In this document: positions 1 through 8,542 of the stretch, piece after piece
How the letters are laid out: every line of letters starts with the position of its first letter
How positions within the stretch are numbered: the stretch's first letter is position 1
Assembly (NCBI RefSeq): GCF_003287875.1
Contig: NZ_QMKK01000042.1
Span: 227,173-291,172, forward strand
Length of the DNA: 64,000 nt
Origin: Martinezella tropici
Lineage (GTDB): Bacteria; Pseudomonadota; Alphaproteobacteria; Rhizobiales; Rhizobiaceae
Direction: 5' to 3'
Notes under the pieces: model-generated
Told to the model about the DNA's origin: nothing
Seen by the model: the letters and a program-made list of their open reading frames with translations, nothing else
Database searches by the model: none
Position numbers and translations under genes: made by a program

Positions 1-456
1 GGTCGCGACGGCCTTTATGTAGAGGAGCACAGAAGCTCGGTGTTTGTCGGTTGTGACGTTATCGACAAACACCAAGGCCTGATTGGCCACGGCCCTTTCC
101 TGACTAGAGTTGCTATTCACCAGCTGCATTCCACAGTCGCTTGAAACGAAGGTCCTCGAACTCTTCAGCCACCAGAATCTCGGTCCTGCACCTGCCATCT
201 AAGGGTACAGTGGAACGACGAGAATATTTCTTGTCTGTCTCATTGCGAACAGTTCAATGAACCGTGGAACGCTGATGAGCCTTGTAGGTCTGAGGTATCG
301 CATCTTGCGGAACTGGAGAGAGATTTGGACCTACGCAACGTCCTTTTTGGGCGCCGCCTCGCCAATCGAGAACATGAAGATGAGAGGCTGGGCTGGATCG
401 AGGGGGGTCCAGCAATGGGCCTCGACGGGCTTGGATCGTCATCGTATGGGCCTGAA
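1..456. other. Stretch without a recognisable gene
   Basis: I see no supported gene in these bases. Short open frames exist on both strands, but none has a recognisable motif or a convincing ribosome binding site. The right end runs into the exporter remnant that starts near 457, so this stretch may contain the scrambled N-terminal part of that gene or an old insertion junction. Confidence 0.4.
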
Positions 457-837
457 GTCGCCCTAATCGGAAACGGCGTCGCGCAGGTTGGCGCCTTTGT
501 CTCTGACGGCAGCTATCTACTCAGCGTGATCCCGGCCACGGGACTATGGGTTGATGCGAACTTCAAGGAAGACCAGCTGGGCGTGATCAAGGTCGGCCAG
601 ACGGTCGATGTCGTCACCGATATCTATCCCGGGCATGCACTACAGGGTCGCGTCAGCAGCATTGCGCCGGCGACCGGGGCAACCTTCAGCGTCATCCCGC
701 CGGAAAACGCAACCGGCAACTTTACAAAGATCGTCCAGCGCGTGCCCGTTCGCGTCGCCTTGAATGACGACGCTTCGTGGGCTCGGACGTTGCGTCCGGG
801 CCTGTCGACGACCGTTACGGTCGATACCCACCCCTGA
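457..837 (+). pseudogene. EmrA/HlyD-type membrane fusion protein, C-terminal remnant
   Basis: This is the C-terminal part of a periplasmic adaptor of a multidrug efflux system. The recognisable stretch runs from NGVAQVGAFV through LWVDANFKEDQL to SVIPPENATGNFTKIVQRVP and the terminal PGLSTTVTVDTHP, all typical of EmrA-like proteins. The family is usually about 350-400 residues with an N-terminal membrane anchor and coiled-coil hairpin. Here only about 125 residues align, and the upstream codons (from about 325) do not resemble the family. The downstream EmrB-type gene starts 12 bases later, the normal emrAB order. I read it as a truncated remnant. A chimeric small protein is possible but unlikely. 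Confidence 0.7.
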
Positions 838-849
838 TAGGAGCCGGTC

Positions 850-2436
850 GTGACAACAGCCACCGCATCGGCTTCCGCTCCGGCTGAGACCAGCTGGATC
901 AGGAGCCTCCTGCCCTTCGTGGTGATGTGCTTCGGCATGTTCATCGCGCTCCTCGACATCCAGATCGTCGCCTCGTCGCTGCAGGATATCGGCGGCGGTC
1001 TCTCTGCATCCCAGGACGAGATCAGCTGGGTGCAGACCGCCTATTTGATCGCCGAAATCTGCGTCATCCCACTCTCCGGCTGGCTGACCCGTGTCTTCTC
1101 CACGCGCTGGCTGTTCACCATATCTGCTGCCGGTTTCACGCTCAGCAGCATGCTGTGCGGGATCGCCTGGAATATCGAGAGCATGATCATGTTTCGGCCG
1201 TTACAGGGCCTGCTCGGTGCCTCGATGATACCGACGGTATTCACCTCGTCGTTCCATTATTTCCAGGGGCCGCGGCGCGTCTATTCAGCCGCCATCATCG
1301 GAACGATCGCCTCGGTCGCACCGACGCTCGGATCTGTAATCGGCGGCTAGATCACTGATACGTGGAACTGGCATCGGCTTTTTTATGTCAATATCGTCCC
1401 TGGCCTTATCATTACAATATTGGTGCCGCTGCTGGTTAAGATCGATGAACCTGATCTCAAGCTCCTGAGGGATGCCGATTATCCAGGCATCATCCTCATG
1501 GCCATCTCGCTCGGCACGCTCGAATATGTGCTCGAAGAAGGTACGCGCGCCAACTGGTTTGATGACAGCACGATCCGCAACACAACCACCATCGTGGCCA
1601 TCGCAGGCGTCTTTTTCTTCATCCGCAGTCTAACCTTTTCGCGGCCTGTCGTCGACCTCAGAGCCTTCGGCAATCGCAACTTTGCAATCGGTTGCGTGCT
1701 GTCCTTCATCACAGGCACCGGCATCTTCTCGACGATCTATCTGACGCCCCTGTTCCTCGGCTATGTCCGCGGCTTCGATGCATGGCAAATCGGCGTTGCC
1801 GTCTTCTCGACCGGTGCGGCTTCGACGCTCGGTGTCCCGGTCCAGATATTCCTTGCCAAGCGTTTCGATACGCGCTGGTTGATGATGTTTGGCCTGGCAT
1901 CCTTTGGCGCTGCGATGTGGGGCTTCAGCTATATCACCAATCACTGGGGCGGCGACGAGCTCTTCTGGCCTCAGGTCTTTCGTGGCTTCCCGCAAGTCTT
2001 CGCGGTTGCCCCTGCCGTCACTCTAGGGCTCGGGAGCCTAGCACCGGAGCGGCTGAAATATGCGAGCGGGCTCTTCAACATGATGCGCAATCTCGGCGGC
2101 GCCGTCGGCGTTGCCGTCTGCGCAGCGATCATCAACGATCGCACCAACATGCATTTCACCGCGATCGCTTCCAATCTGACCCCTGCAAATGGCGCCATGG
2201 AACGTCTGGTCGGGGGCGTTGCCAGCCGCTATGGCGAGATGCCGGCCAGCCTCGACGACGGCCATATCGCCGCATTGAAGCAGCTCTTCAAGCTCGCTTA
2301 TCGCGAAGTATCGACCATGGCCTATGCGGATGCCTTCGAGGTCATCATGATCGCTTTCATCATTGCAACCGCTCTCGTTCCCCTGATGAAGAACGTCACA
2401 CCACCAAAGGGCGCTTCCCCGTCCAGTGGACATTGA
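850..2436 (+). pseudogene. emrB: EmrB-type DHA2 family MFS exporter interrupted by an in-frame TAG
   Basis: This is a 14-helix drug:H+ antiporter of the DHA2 family in the inner membrane. A GTG start at 850 follows a TAGGAG ribosome site. Codons 1-166 encode the first helices (LLDIQIVASSL, SWVQTAYLIAEI, FRPLQGLLGASMIPTVF). The codon at 1348-1350 is TAG, and the same frame continues without a shift as ITDTWNWHRLFYVNIVPG to a normal C-terminus at 2436. Family members have tryptophan at this place (GGWITD), so a single TGG to TAG change explains the break. The total length (about 528 codons) is normal. The partner emrA-like gene upstream is also broken, so the system is probably dead unless amber codons are read through. 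Confidence 0.8.
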
Positions 2437-2705
2437 TCGAAAGCGGTTCATGCAGAGCTGTGAGGAGCCGTTCATCATGGAAGATTTCCATCTACAAGGA
2501 TCATCTCGGACGTCCGATCCTTGCCGTAACGGGGAGCGTCAGAGCGTTTTCGCCGCGCTCCCGACAGCACGCCCTACCGCTGGGAATTCGGCCGCGGTTG
2601 TCATCCTGGAAAACGGGTGAGCGGTGTGCGCCGGCTTCGGAACACCCAGAGCGGAGATCTCGTCTCGGTTCGCAGGGCCTGAACCGACGCGGCGGATATC
2701 TGATA

Positions 2706-3482
2706 CTATCGGAGTAGACCTTGGCCGCCATCGACCCAGATCGGCGAGCCAGTGATATGCCGAGACTTATCGGATGCGAGGAAGACTATGAGGTCGGCGA
2801 CGTCTTCACTGCGGCCCGGGCGCCCTCCGGTAATGGGTACCTGCCCCTCGGGCCAGACGACAGGTATCGACGTTTCGTCTTCCCTTCGGAGTTTGGTGTT
2901 AGCTTCGATGTTCGTCTCGATTTCACCTGGACACACGGCGTTGACACGAATGTGAAGACGGGCAAGTTCGAGAGCGAGCTGCTGCACCATCGCGACCTGC
3001 CCTGCTTTCGTGGCCGTATAGGCTGTCGCGCCCGGTGTGGTGAACGTTCTCGTCCCGTTGATGGACGATACAACGATGATGGATCCTCCGCCCGATCGCT
3101 TCAGCTCGGGCACGGTCGCGCGGATCGTCAGGAAGGTGCCAGTCAGGTTGACCGAAATCGTGTCGTTCCATTCCGAAAGCTTCAGATCGTCGATGGGCGC
3201 CCATACGCCATTAATGCCGGCATTGGCGACTACAACATCGAGGCGGCCATACTGCTTAACGAGCTGATCCACAGCTGCATCCATCTGCCCCTCATCCGAT
3301 ATGTCCGCCAGCAGGGAGATAGCTTGTCCTCCGTTCGCCAAGATTTCCTCCACCGTGGTGGAGATCTCTCCGGGCGTACGCCCGAGCACTCCGATTTTGT
3401 ATCCCTCTCTGGCCAGACCTAACGCAGCCGCTTTTCCAATTCCGGATCCCGCTCCAGTGACAAGGGCGACGGCTGGCTTCAT
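2706..3482 (-). CDS. SDR family NAD(P)-dependent oxidoreductase
   Basis: A classical short-chain dehydrogenase of 258 residues, expected to be cytoplasmic. The Rossmann motif TGAGSGIG is at residues 10-17, followed by NAG (VVANAGING), the catalytic Ser of SSING and the YTATK active-site pair. The C-terminus (RHITGSPIWVDGGQGLLR) is the usual SDR ending. The substrate cannot be told from sequence. It stands alone between the decayed EmrB gene and an ABC ATPase fragment, so context gives no help. Confidence 0.88.
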   Translation of the reverse strand: MKPAVALVTGAGSGIGKAAALGLAREGYKIGVLGRTPGEISTTVEEILANGGQAISLLADISDEGQMDAAVDQLVKQYGRLDVVVANAGINGVWAPIDDLKLSEWNDTISVNLTGTFLTIRATVPELKRSGGGSIIVVSSINGTRTFTTPGATAYTATKAGQVAMVQQLALELARLHIRVNAVCPGEIETNIEANTKLRREDETSIPVVWPEGQVPITGGRPGRSEDVADLIVFLASDKSRHITGSPIWVDGGQGLLR

Positions 3483-3644
3483 GGCGAACTCCGAGCTGTT
3501 GAGTAGCAGTAGAACTTGTGGATCGGCTTGAAGTTCCGCCGAACGGAGCTTCTGTAGGGTGCGGGACGTTGTTTAGAACCATGTTGACTGAGCGCCGGCG
3601 ACGTAGAATGTTCACAGGGCACACGCGGGAAGATCTCAATCGCC

Positions 3645-3934
3645 GCACATTGCTCGGTACGCCGCCATTGCTGACCTTCGATGAACCCCTGAAAGGCCTG
3701 GATCCACTCGCCGCTTGGGAGATGAAGTCGCTGTTGGTGGAGCTCGCCGCAAGCGGAAGACATGCGATCCTCATCTCCACGCACGACGTGGAAACCATAC
3801 CTCGCCTTTGCAATCGAGCCGTGTTCCTTGCCGAGGGCAAAGTTGTACGATTATGGGAGGGTGATGATGTTACCAAACTGCGGGTGACACGCGGCGCTTT
3901 CGAGGAGTGCCCGATCAGCACGCTTAAGGCTTAA
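3645..3934 (+). pseudogene. ABC transporter ATPase, C-terminal fragment
   Basis: The open frame from 3518 to 3934 encodes 138 residues, of which only the last 90 or so are recognisable. They hold a Walker B and D-loop (LLTFDEPLKGLDP) and an H-loop (ILISTHDVETI) followed by AVFLAEGKVV. Walker A and the LSGGQ signature, normally about 100 residues upstream, are absent, and the first 45 residues are arginine-rich non-family sequence. No permease gene is adjacent. This is best read as a truncated relic of an exporter-type ATPase. Confidence 0.65.
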
Positions 3935-3990
3935 CTGGAGGCGTGAAACGGGGAGTGGCCCGGCGCGCCTTTCCGTGCCAGATAACAAAG

Positions 3991-4947
3991 CTAGTGCAGC
4001 GTGCCGCTGATGATCATCTTCGAGACGAACGCTGACAGGAGCTTCTGATCGAAATGCCCGGGAGAATTCATCATCATATCGATGGCTTCAGGCTGTGAGA
4101 ATGCCGGCTTGTAGGGGCGGATGGTTGTCAGCACCTCGTAGACGTCGCAAATGGCGGCAACGCGCGCGACATATGGGATCTTCCTGCCCGATAAGCGATC
4201 GGGATAACCTCCGCCATCGTAGCGCTCATGATGGAAACGGCAGATATCAAGGACCTCGGCCGGCGCCGACCCTGCTTTCCTCACCATCTCGTAGCCCTTT
4301 TGCGGATGGGCGCGAACAAGATCCATCTCCTCGGCGGTCAGTTTGCCTGGCTTGTTCAGAATGTCATCGGGAATGGCCATCTTTCCGAGATCGTGGACGA
4401 GGCCGCCTAGACCGAGAACACGGACATCTTCTTGCCTGTGGCCGAGACCCCGCCCGAATGCGATCATTAAAGCGCTGACGGCGAGCGAGTGAAGAAACGT
4501 GATCTCGTCCTTCTCCTTGAGCTTGGCGACAGCAATCAGCGCGCCGGTGTTGTCGAGCGTCTCCAACATGATGCGCTCCACGGCAGTGCTGGCAGCCTCG
4601 TCTGCGAAACTACCCTTCACGCGAGCATCCTCCAGCATATGGCGAAGATGCGGTGCGACATCATGGATCGACTGTCTTGCGCGGCTGATCTCGCTCTTTG
4701 AGAATGCGTTCAGCAGCTGCGCCTCGAAGCTCTCCGGTCCGTTGCGTTGCGGCATGCCTGCGACATCTGCGCCCTTCGTGATATCGATAACGACGCTTCT
4801 GACATGTTCATTGGCAAGCCTTCTCACCTCATCGCGTCTTGAGACCAGAAAAGGCTTGAAGCGCGCAGCACCGACCTCGGTCGCGAATTCCATGTCGTTG
4901 ATGAACATGCCGACCCGGAGCTGGTTCAATGGGATGCGTTTGAGCAT
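3991..4947 (-). CDS. HD-GYP domain phosphodiesterase
   Basis: A predicted cyclic-di-GMP phosphodiesterase of 318 residues. The N-terminal part (LRVGMFINDME) resembles the DUF3391 domain that often precedes HD-GYP. The HD pair (VHDLGKMAIPDDILNKPGKL) and the GYP motif (HHERYDGGGYPDRL) are both intact, so hydrolysis of c-di-GMP is expected. The chain has no membrane segment and should be cytoplasmic. The gene lies 68 bases downstream of the GAF-GGDEF-EAL gene on the same strand, so the two may be co-transcribed. Confidence 0.9.
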   Translation of the reverse strand: MLKRIPLNQLRVGMFINDMEFATEVGAARFKPFLVSRRDEVRRLANEHVRSVVIDITKGADVAGMPQRNGPESFEAQLLNAFSKSEISRARQSIHDVAPHLRHMLEDARVKGSFADEAASTAVERIMLETLDNTGALIAVAKLKEKDEITFLHSLAVSALMIAFGRGLGHRQEDVRVLGLGGLVHDLGKMAIPDDILNKPGKLTAEEMDLVRAHPQKGYEMVRKAGSAPAEVLDICRFHHERYDGGGYPDRLSGRKIPYVARVAAICDVYEVLTTIRPYKPAFSQPEAIDMMMNSPGHFDQKLLSAFVSKMIISGTLH

Positions 4948-5015
4948 TTATGATCTTCCTGAAACTCTTGCATTATCGATTGATGAAAACCACGCGTATG
5001 AAAGTGATGAAGGAG

Positions 5016-6848
5016 CTATCTTAGCTGGAGCACCTTGAGTGGCTCCGAGAAGGAGCCGCTGGGCACGAGCCGTTGGCCGTGCGCGCTCAAGAACTGTCCC
5101 GCTTTCATGGCGTCCATCGCTCTGGCGAAAAGGTAGCCTTGACCAAGCTTGCAACCGAAGGCTTCTAGACGGCAGGCTTGTTCTTCGTCCTCGATACCTT
5201 CCGCCACCACGCGGATACCAAGCTTACCTGCGATCGAAAGCACGCCCTCGACGATCACCATCCCGGCGTCACCAAGCCTCGTTTGTTCGATGAAGGATTT
5301 GTCTATTTTGATGATGTCGACCGGCACCGTCAGAAGATGGGTCAAGGACGCATAGCCGGTCCCGAAGTCATCGAGCGCGACTTTCAGGCCCTCTAAGCGC
5401 AGCGCTTTGATCTCATCCGCCACAACGTGGTCTCGCTGTCCGAGGTAAACGGACTCCGTCACTTCGAGGATTAGGTGCTCAAGGGGGACGTCAGCATCTT
5501 CGAACACTCGGCAGATTTTGTCACGCAGTCCACCCTTGCGGAAGTCGGCAGCCGACAGGTTGACACCGACATGCCGCAAAGGAAGCCCACCGTCGAGCCA
5601 TGTCCGCATGTCCTTAGCAACTTTGCTCAACATTCGTTCCGTCAGCGTTGAAGCAACGTGAGCGTCTTTGGTCGCCTCATGAAAATGAGCTGCTGCGACG
5701 ACGTCGCCGGAATGGGTCTTCATCCGGCATAACGCCTCAAGGCCGACAGCCTCGCGTGTATCAAGTCGCACGATCGGCTGGTAGTAGGCCTCGATGCGGT
5801 TGTCGGATAGTGCAAGGCTGACGTCTCTTATCGCCCTGAAGCGGCGCGTCAACGCTGTCCCGAGACCCGAATGGTACTCGACGAATTGTCCACGGGCATG
5901 TTCCTTGGCGTGGTAGAGCGCAATGTCTGCATTTTGCCGGACTTGCTCGGGATTGATGTCGTCGGTCGCCAAGGCGCCGCCGAGTGTCGCCGCAGAAAAG
6001 ATGACGTGGCCCGCGCAATCTGTTGGAAGCTCGATTTTCCTCAGGATCTGAGCCGCCTCGCTCTGCAGATCGAGCTCGCCTTCGCCGACAACGATGACTG
6101 CAAATTCATCACCACCGAGCCGATAGCTCCTTTCCCTGCCCGCGGCTGCCGCGATGCGCTCCGCAACAACGCGGATCAGGGCATCGCCAGCCGCGTGACC
6201 AAACGTATCGTTTACCATCTTCAGGTTGTCGACATCGGCGATGATAATGCCCCAACCCTGATTTACAAGCGGCGCCAGGGTTCGAAGAGCGAGATCGAAA
6301 GCAGCCCGATTCCGAAGCCCAGTGAGGCCGTCCGTGTATGTCAGACGCTGACGCTCCGCCACGCGTTCTTCACGCTCGATTGCGATCGAGCAGAGATGCA
6401 CACACGCATCCACGATCGTCTGCTCAAGCTCACTTGGTCCGCGGCTCTCGCGGTAGTAGAACGCGAACGTGCCGACCACCCGGTCGCCGCTCTTGATAGG
6501 ACTTGACCAGCAAGCCTTCAGGCCAAGCGGGAGAGCGAGTGCCGCGTAATCGGTCCACCTAAAGTCGGTTTCTATGTCGGTGACGACAACGGGCCATCCA
6601 TGGAAGGCGGCGCTCCCGCAAGAACCCGAGTGAGGCCCCACTTTAAGATCGTCCACAGCGGCTGAATATGACGCTGGAAGTGACGGCGCCGCCAGCGTCG
6701 ATAGACGGACGCCATCAGACTTTACGACGGAGGCCGCAATACCGGGAACCGCTGCTTCAACCTTTGAGCATAGTGCTGAAAGCGTGGTCGCCAGCGGTTC
6801 GCCTTTGGCAATCATTTCAAGAATGGCATTCTGCAATTCTAGGATCAT
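5016..6848 (-). CDS. GAF-GGDEF-EAL cyclic-di-GMP turnover protein
   Basis: A 610-residue cytoplasmic protein with three domains: GAF at about residues 10-150, GGDEF at about 165-330 and EAL at about 340-600. The GGDEF motif is exact (YRLGGDEFAVIV) and no RxxD inhibitory site precedes it. The EAL domain keeps GLEAL, the asparagine of GVNLS, LEVTES, DDFGTGYASL, the lysine of KIDKSF and VVAEGIE. Both synthase and phosphodiesterase activity are therefore possible. I chose the ATG at 6846-6848 (MILELQNAIL) because the frame extends upstream only from a TTG without family resemblance. A HD-GYP gene follows 68 bases downstream. Confidence 0.9.
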   Translation of the reverse strand: MILELQNAILEMIAKGEPLATTLSALCSKVEAAVPGIAASVVKSDGVRLSTLAAPSLPASYSAAVDDLKVGPHSGSCGSAAFHGWPVVVTDIETDFRWTDYAALALPLGLKACWSSPIKSGDRVVGTFAFYYRESRGPSELEQTIVDACVHLCSIAIEREERVAERQRLTYTDGLTGLRNRAAFDLALRTLAPLVNQGWGIIIADVDNLKMVNDTFGHAAGDALIRVVAERIAAAAGRERSYRLGGDEFAVIVVGEGELDLQSEAAQILRKIELPTDCAGHVIFSAATLGGALATDDINPEQVRQNADIALYHAKEHARGQFVEYHSGLGTALTRRFRAIRDVSLALSDNRIEAYYQPIVRLDTREAVGLEALCRMKTHSGDVVAAAHFHEATKDAHVASTLTERMLSKVAKDMRTWLDGGLPLRHVGVNLSAADFRKGGLRDKICRVFEDADVPLEHLILEVTESVYLGQRDHVVADEIKALRLEGLKVALDDFGTGYASLTHLLTVPVDIIKIDKSFIEQTRLGDAGMVIVEGVLSIAGKLGIRVVAEGIEDEEQACRLEAFGCKLGQGYLFARAMDAMKAGQFLSAHGQRLVPSGSFSEPLKVLQLR

Positions 6849-7121
6849 GAGAGGGCGTCTCGAAAGGGAAGCCCTCTTTAACAGCCACAATTTCAGATCA
6901 AGTTACCGTATCGATTAAATATTGATCAAAGCGTTCGACCCGGCCTTTGACGATTGCGAGCCTGCTTGTTTTACGCGCCGCCAGAAGGTTTATTCTGCAA
7001 GGGGCAATCCTTCACTGGAAGTTTGGACAGAATACGGTAGTTCGCTGTCAAAAGCGTGTGCTGCGTGCTTCCCGAAATCTACGGAGACTGTGATCGACCT
7101 CTCACAAGGGAGCGCGAACCT

Positions 7122-8303
7122 ATGTCTTCGACATTCTCAAAGGGCCGTATTCAATCCACTCTGCGCCACTTCCTCGACAACGAGGCGTCCGGCGCTCTCG
7201 TTCTCATGGCTGTTGCCCTGCTGGCGATTATCACTGCGAACTCCTCGTTGGCCGACAGCTATTTCCATGCCCTGCATGTCTACGTCGGTCCTCTCAGCCT
7301 ACGGCACTGGATCAACGATGCCCGATGGCGATCTTCTTTCTGCTCGTCGGGCTGGAGATCAAGCGCGAGATGCTGGATGGCCAGCTGTCGACCTGGAGCC
7401 GGCGGATCCTGCCGAGTGCCGCCGCAGCAGGCGGCATGGCGGTCTCCGCCCTGATCTACGTGTTCCTGAATTGGTCCGATCCAGTCGCCATTCGTGGATG
7501 GGCGATCCCGACCGCCACTGATATCGCCTTTGCACCCGGGGTCATCTCCCTGCTCGGCAGCCGTGTACCCAGCTCGCTGAAGATCTTTCTGGCAGCCTTG
7601 GCAATCATCGATGATCTCGGTGCTGTCATCGTCATTGCCGTTTTCTATACTGCGGAGTTGAACTTTCTTGCTCTGGCCGGAGCGGGTATCGTGTTGGGAA
7701 ACCTAATGATTTTCAAGAGGATGGTATGGCCTTGCGTTGCGCTTGAGGCCGTCCTGTGGGTCCTGGTGTTTGCGTCCGGTATTCACGCGACCCTGGCCGG
7801 CGTCATGCTGGCGCTGACCATCCCACTGCAGGCAACCCTGGCAAGCCGGAGGCTGCGCATGAGGAATCGCCGCTCCATAAACTGGAGCACGGCCTTCATA
7901 AGCCGGTAGCCTTCCTGATCGTTCCGAGCTTCGGGTTTGCCAATGCCGGTGTTTCCTTCAGCGGGATCTCGCCGGTGATCTTCGCTGAGCCACTGACCAT
8001 GGGCGTGGCAGCAGGGCTTGTGCTCGGCAAGCTGATCGGCGTCCTCGGCACGGTGGCGATCCTTGTCAAGCTGGACCACGCAGACTTGCCGACCCAGGCA
8101 AGCTGGGGGTAGATGGCCGGAACCGCGCTTTTGTGTGGCATCGGGTTCACGATGTCGCTGTTCATCGGCCTTTTGGCTTTCGATGATCCGGAGGTGCAGG
8201 GCACATCAAGATCGGAATCCTAATGGGTTCAGTCGTGGCAGGCGTTCTTGGAGCGGTACTGCTGATGATCTTTGGCCGACGGCTCCCGTCGACTGTGTCG
8301 TGA
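7122..8303 (+). pseudogene. nhaA: NhaA Na+/H+ antiporter with three frameshifts and one stop
   Basis: The protein would be an inner-membrane sodium/proton antiporter of about 390 residues. An ATG at 7122 starts a normal N-terminus ([13 protein letters not shown]). Near 7322 one base is missing: WINDA is followed by [16 protein letters not shown] in the -1 frame. A second -1 shift lies near 7850, between TLASR and [17 protein letters not shown] at 8110-8112 sits where the family has glutamine ([15 protein letters not shown]). A third -1 shift near 8200 leads to [19 protein letters not shown] and a stop at 8301-8303. All segments align in order to NhaA, including the conserved aspartates in IDDLGAV. 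Four lesions make function very unlikely. Confidence 0.85.
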
Positions 8304-8542
8304 CAATATGCTCGGCGTCACCTCGACGATGATCTCCTCTCCGATCGTTTTTGAGCCAGGAAAGAAACGATCCGCCCGACATCGACGTCGACTTGAAGCA
8401 CGACACGCGCGGACAATATTTTCCAGAGCAGAAGAAGGCACAAGTTGCGTGATGGACACTGTGTCGCATGACGACCGATGGGCGGAACAAGACAGACCGC
8501 TAGATCCTTTTGAATAAGGGTCACAAATGTCGGACTGCGAAC

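Noticed and set aside
1692..2717. A 341-codon frame on the plus strand overlapping emrB
   Set aside because: It is an out-of-frame Arg/His/Cys-rich shadow of the exporter gene.
1348..8112. Amber read-through or recoding at both TAG codons (emrB and nhaA)
   Set aside because: The nhaA gene also has three frameshifts, which read-through cannot repair. Ordinary decay explains both better.
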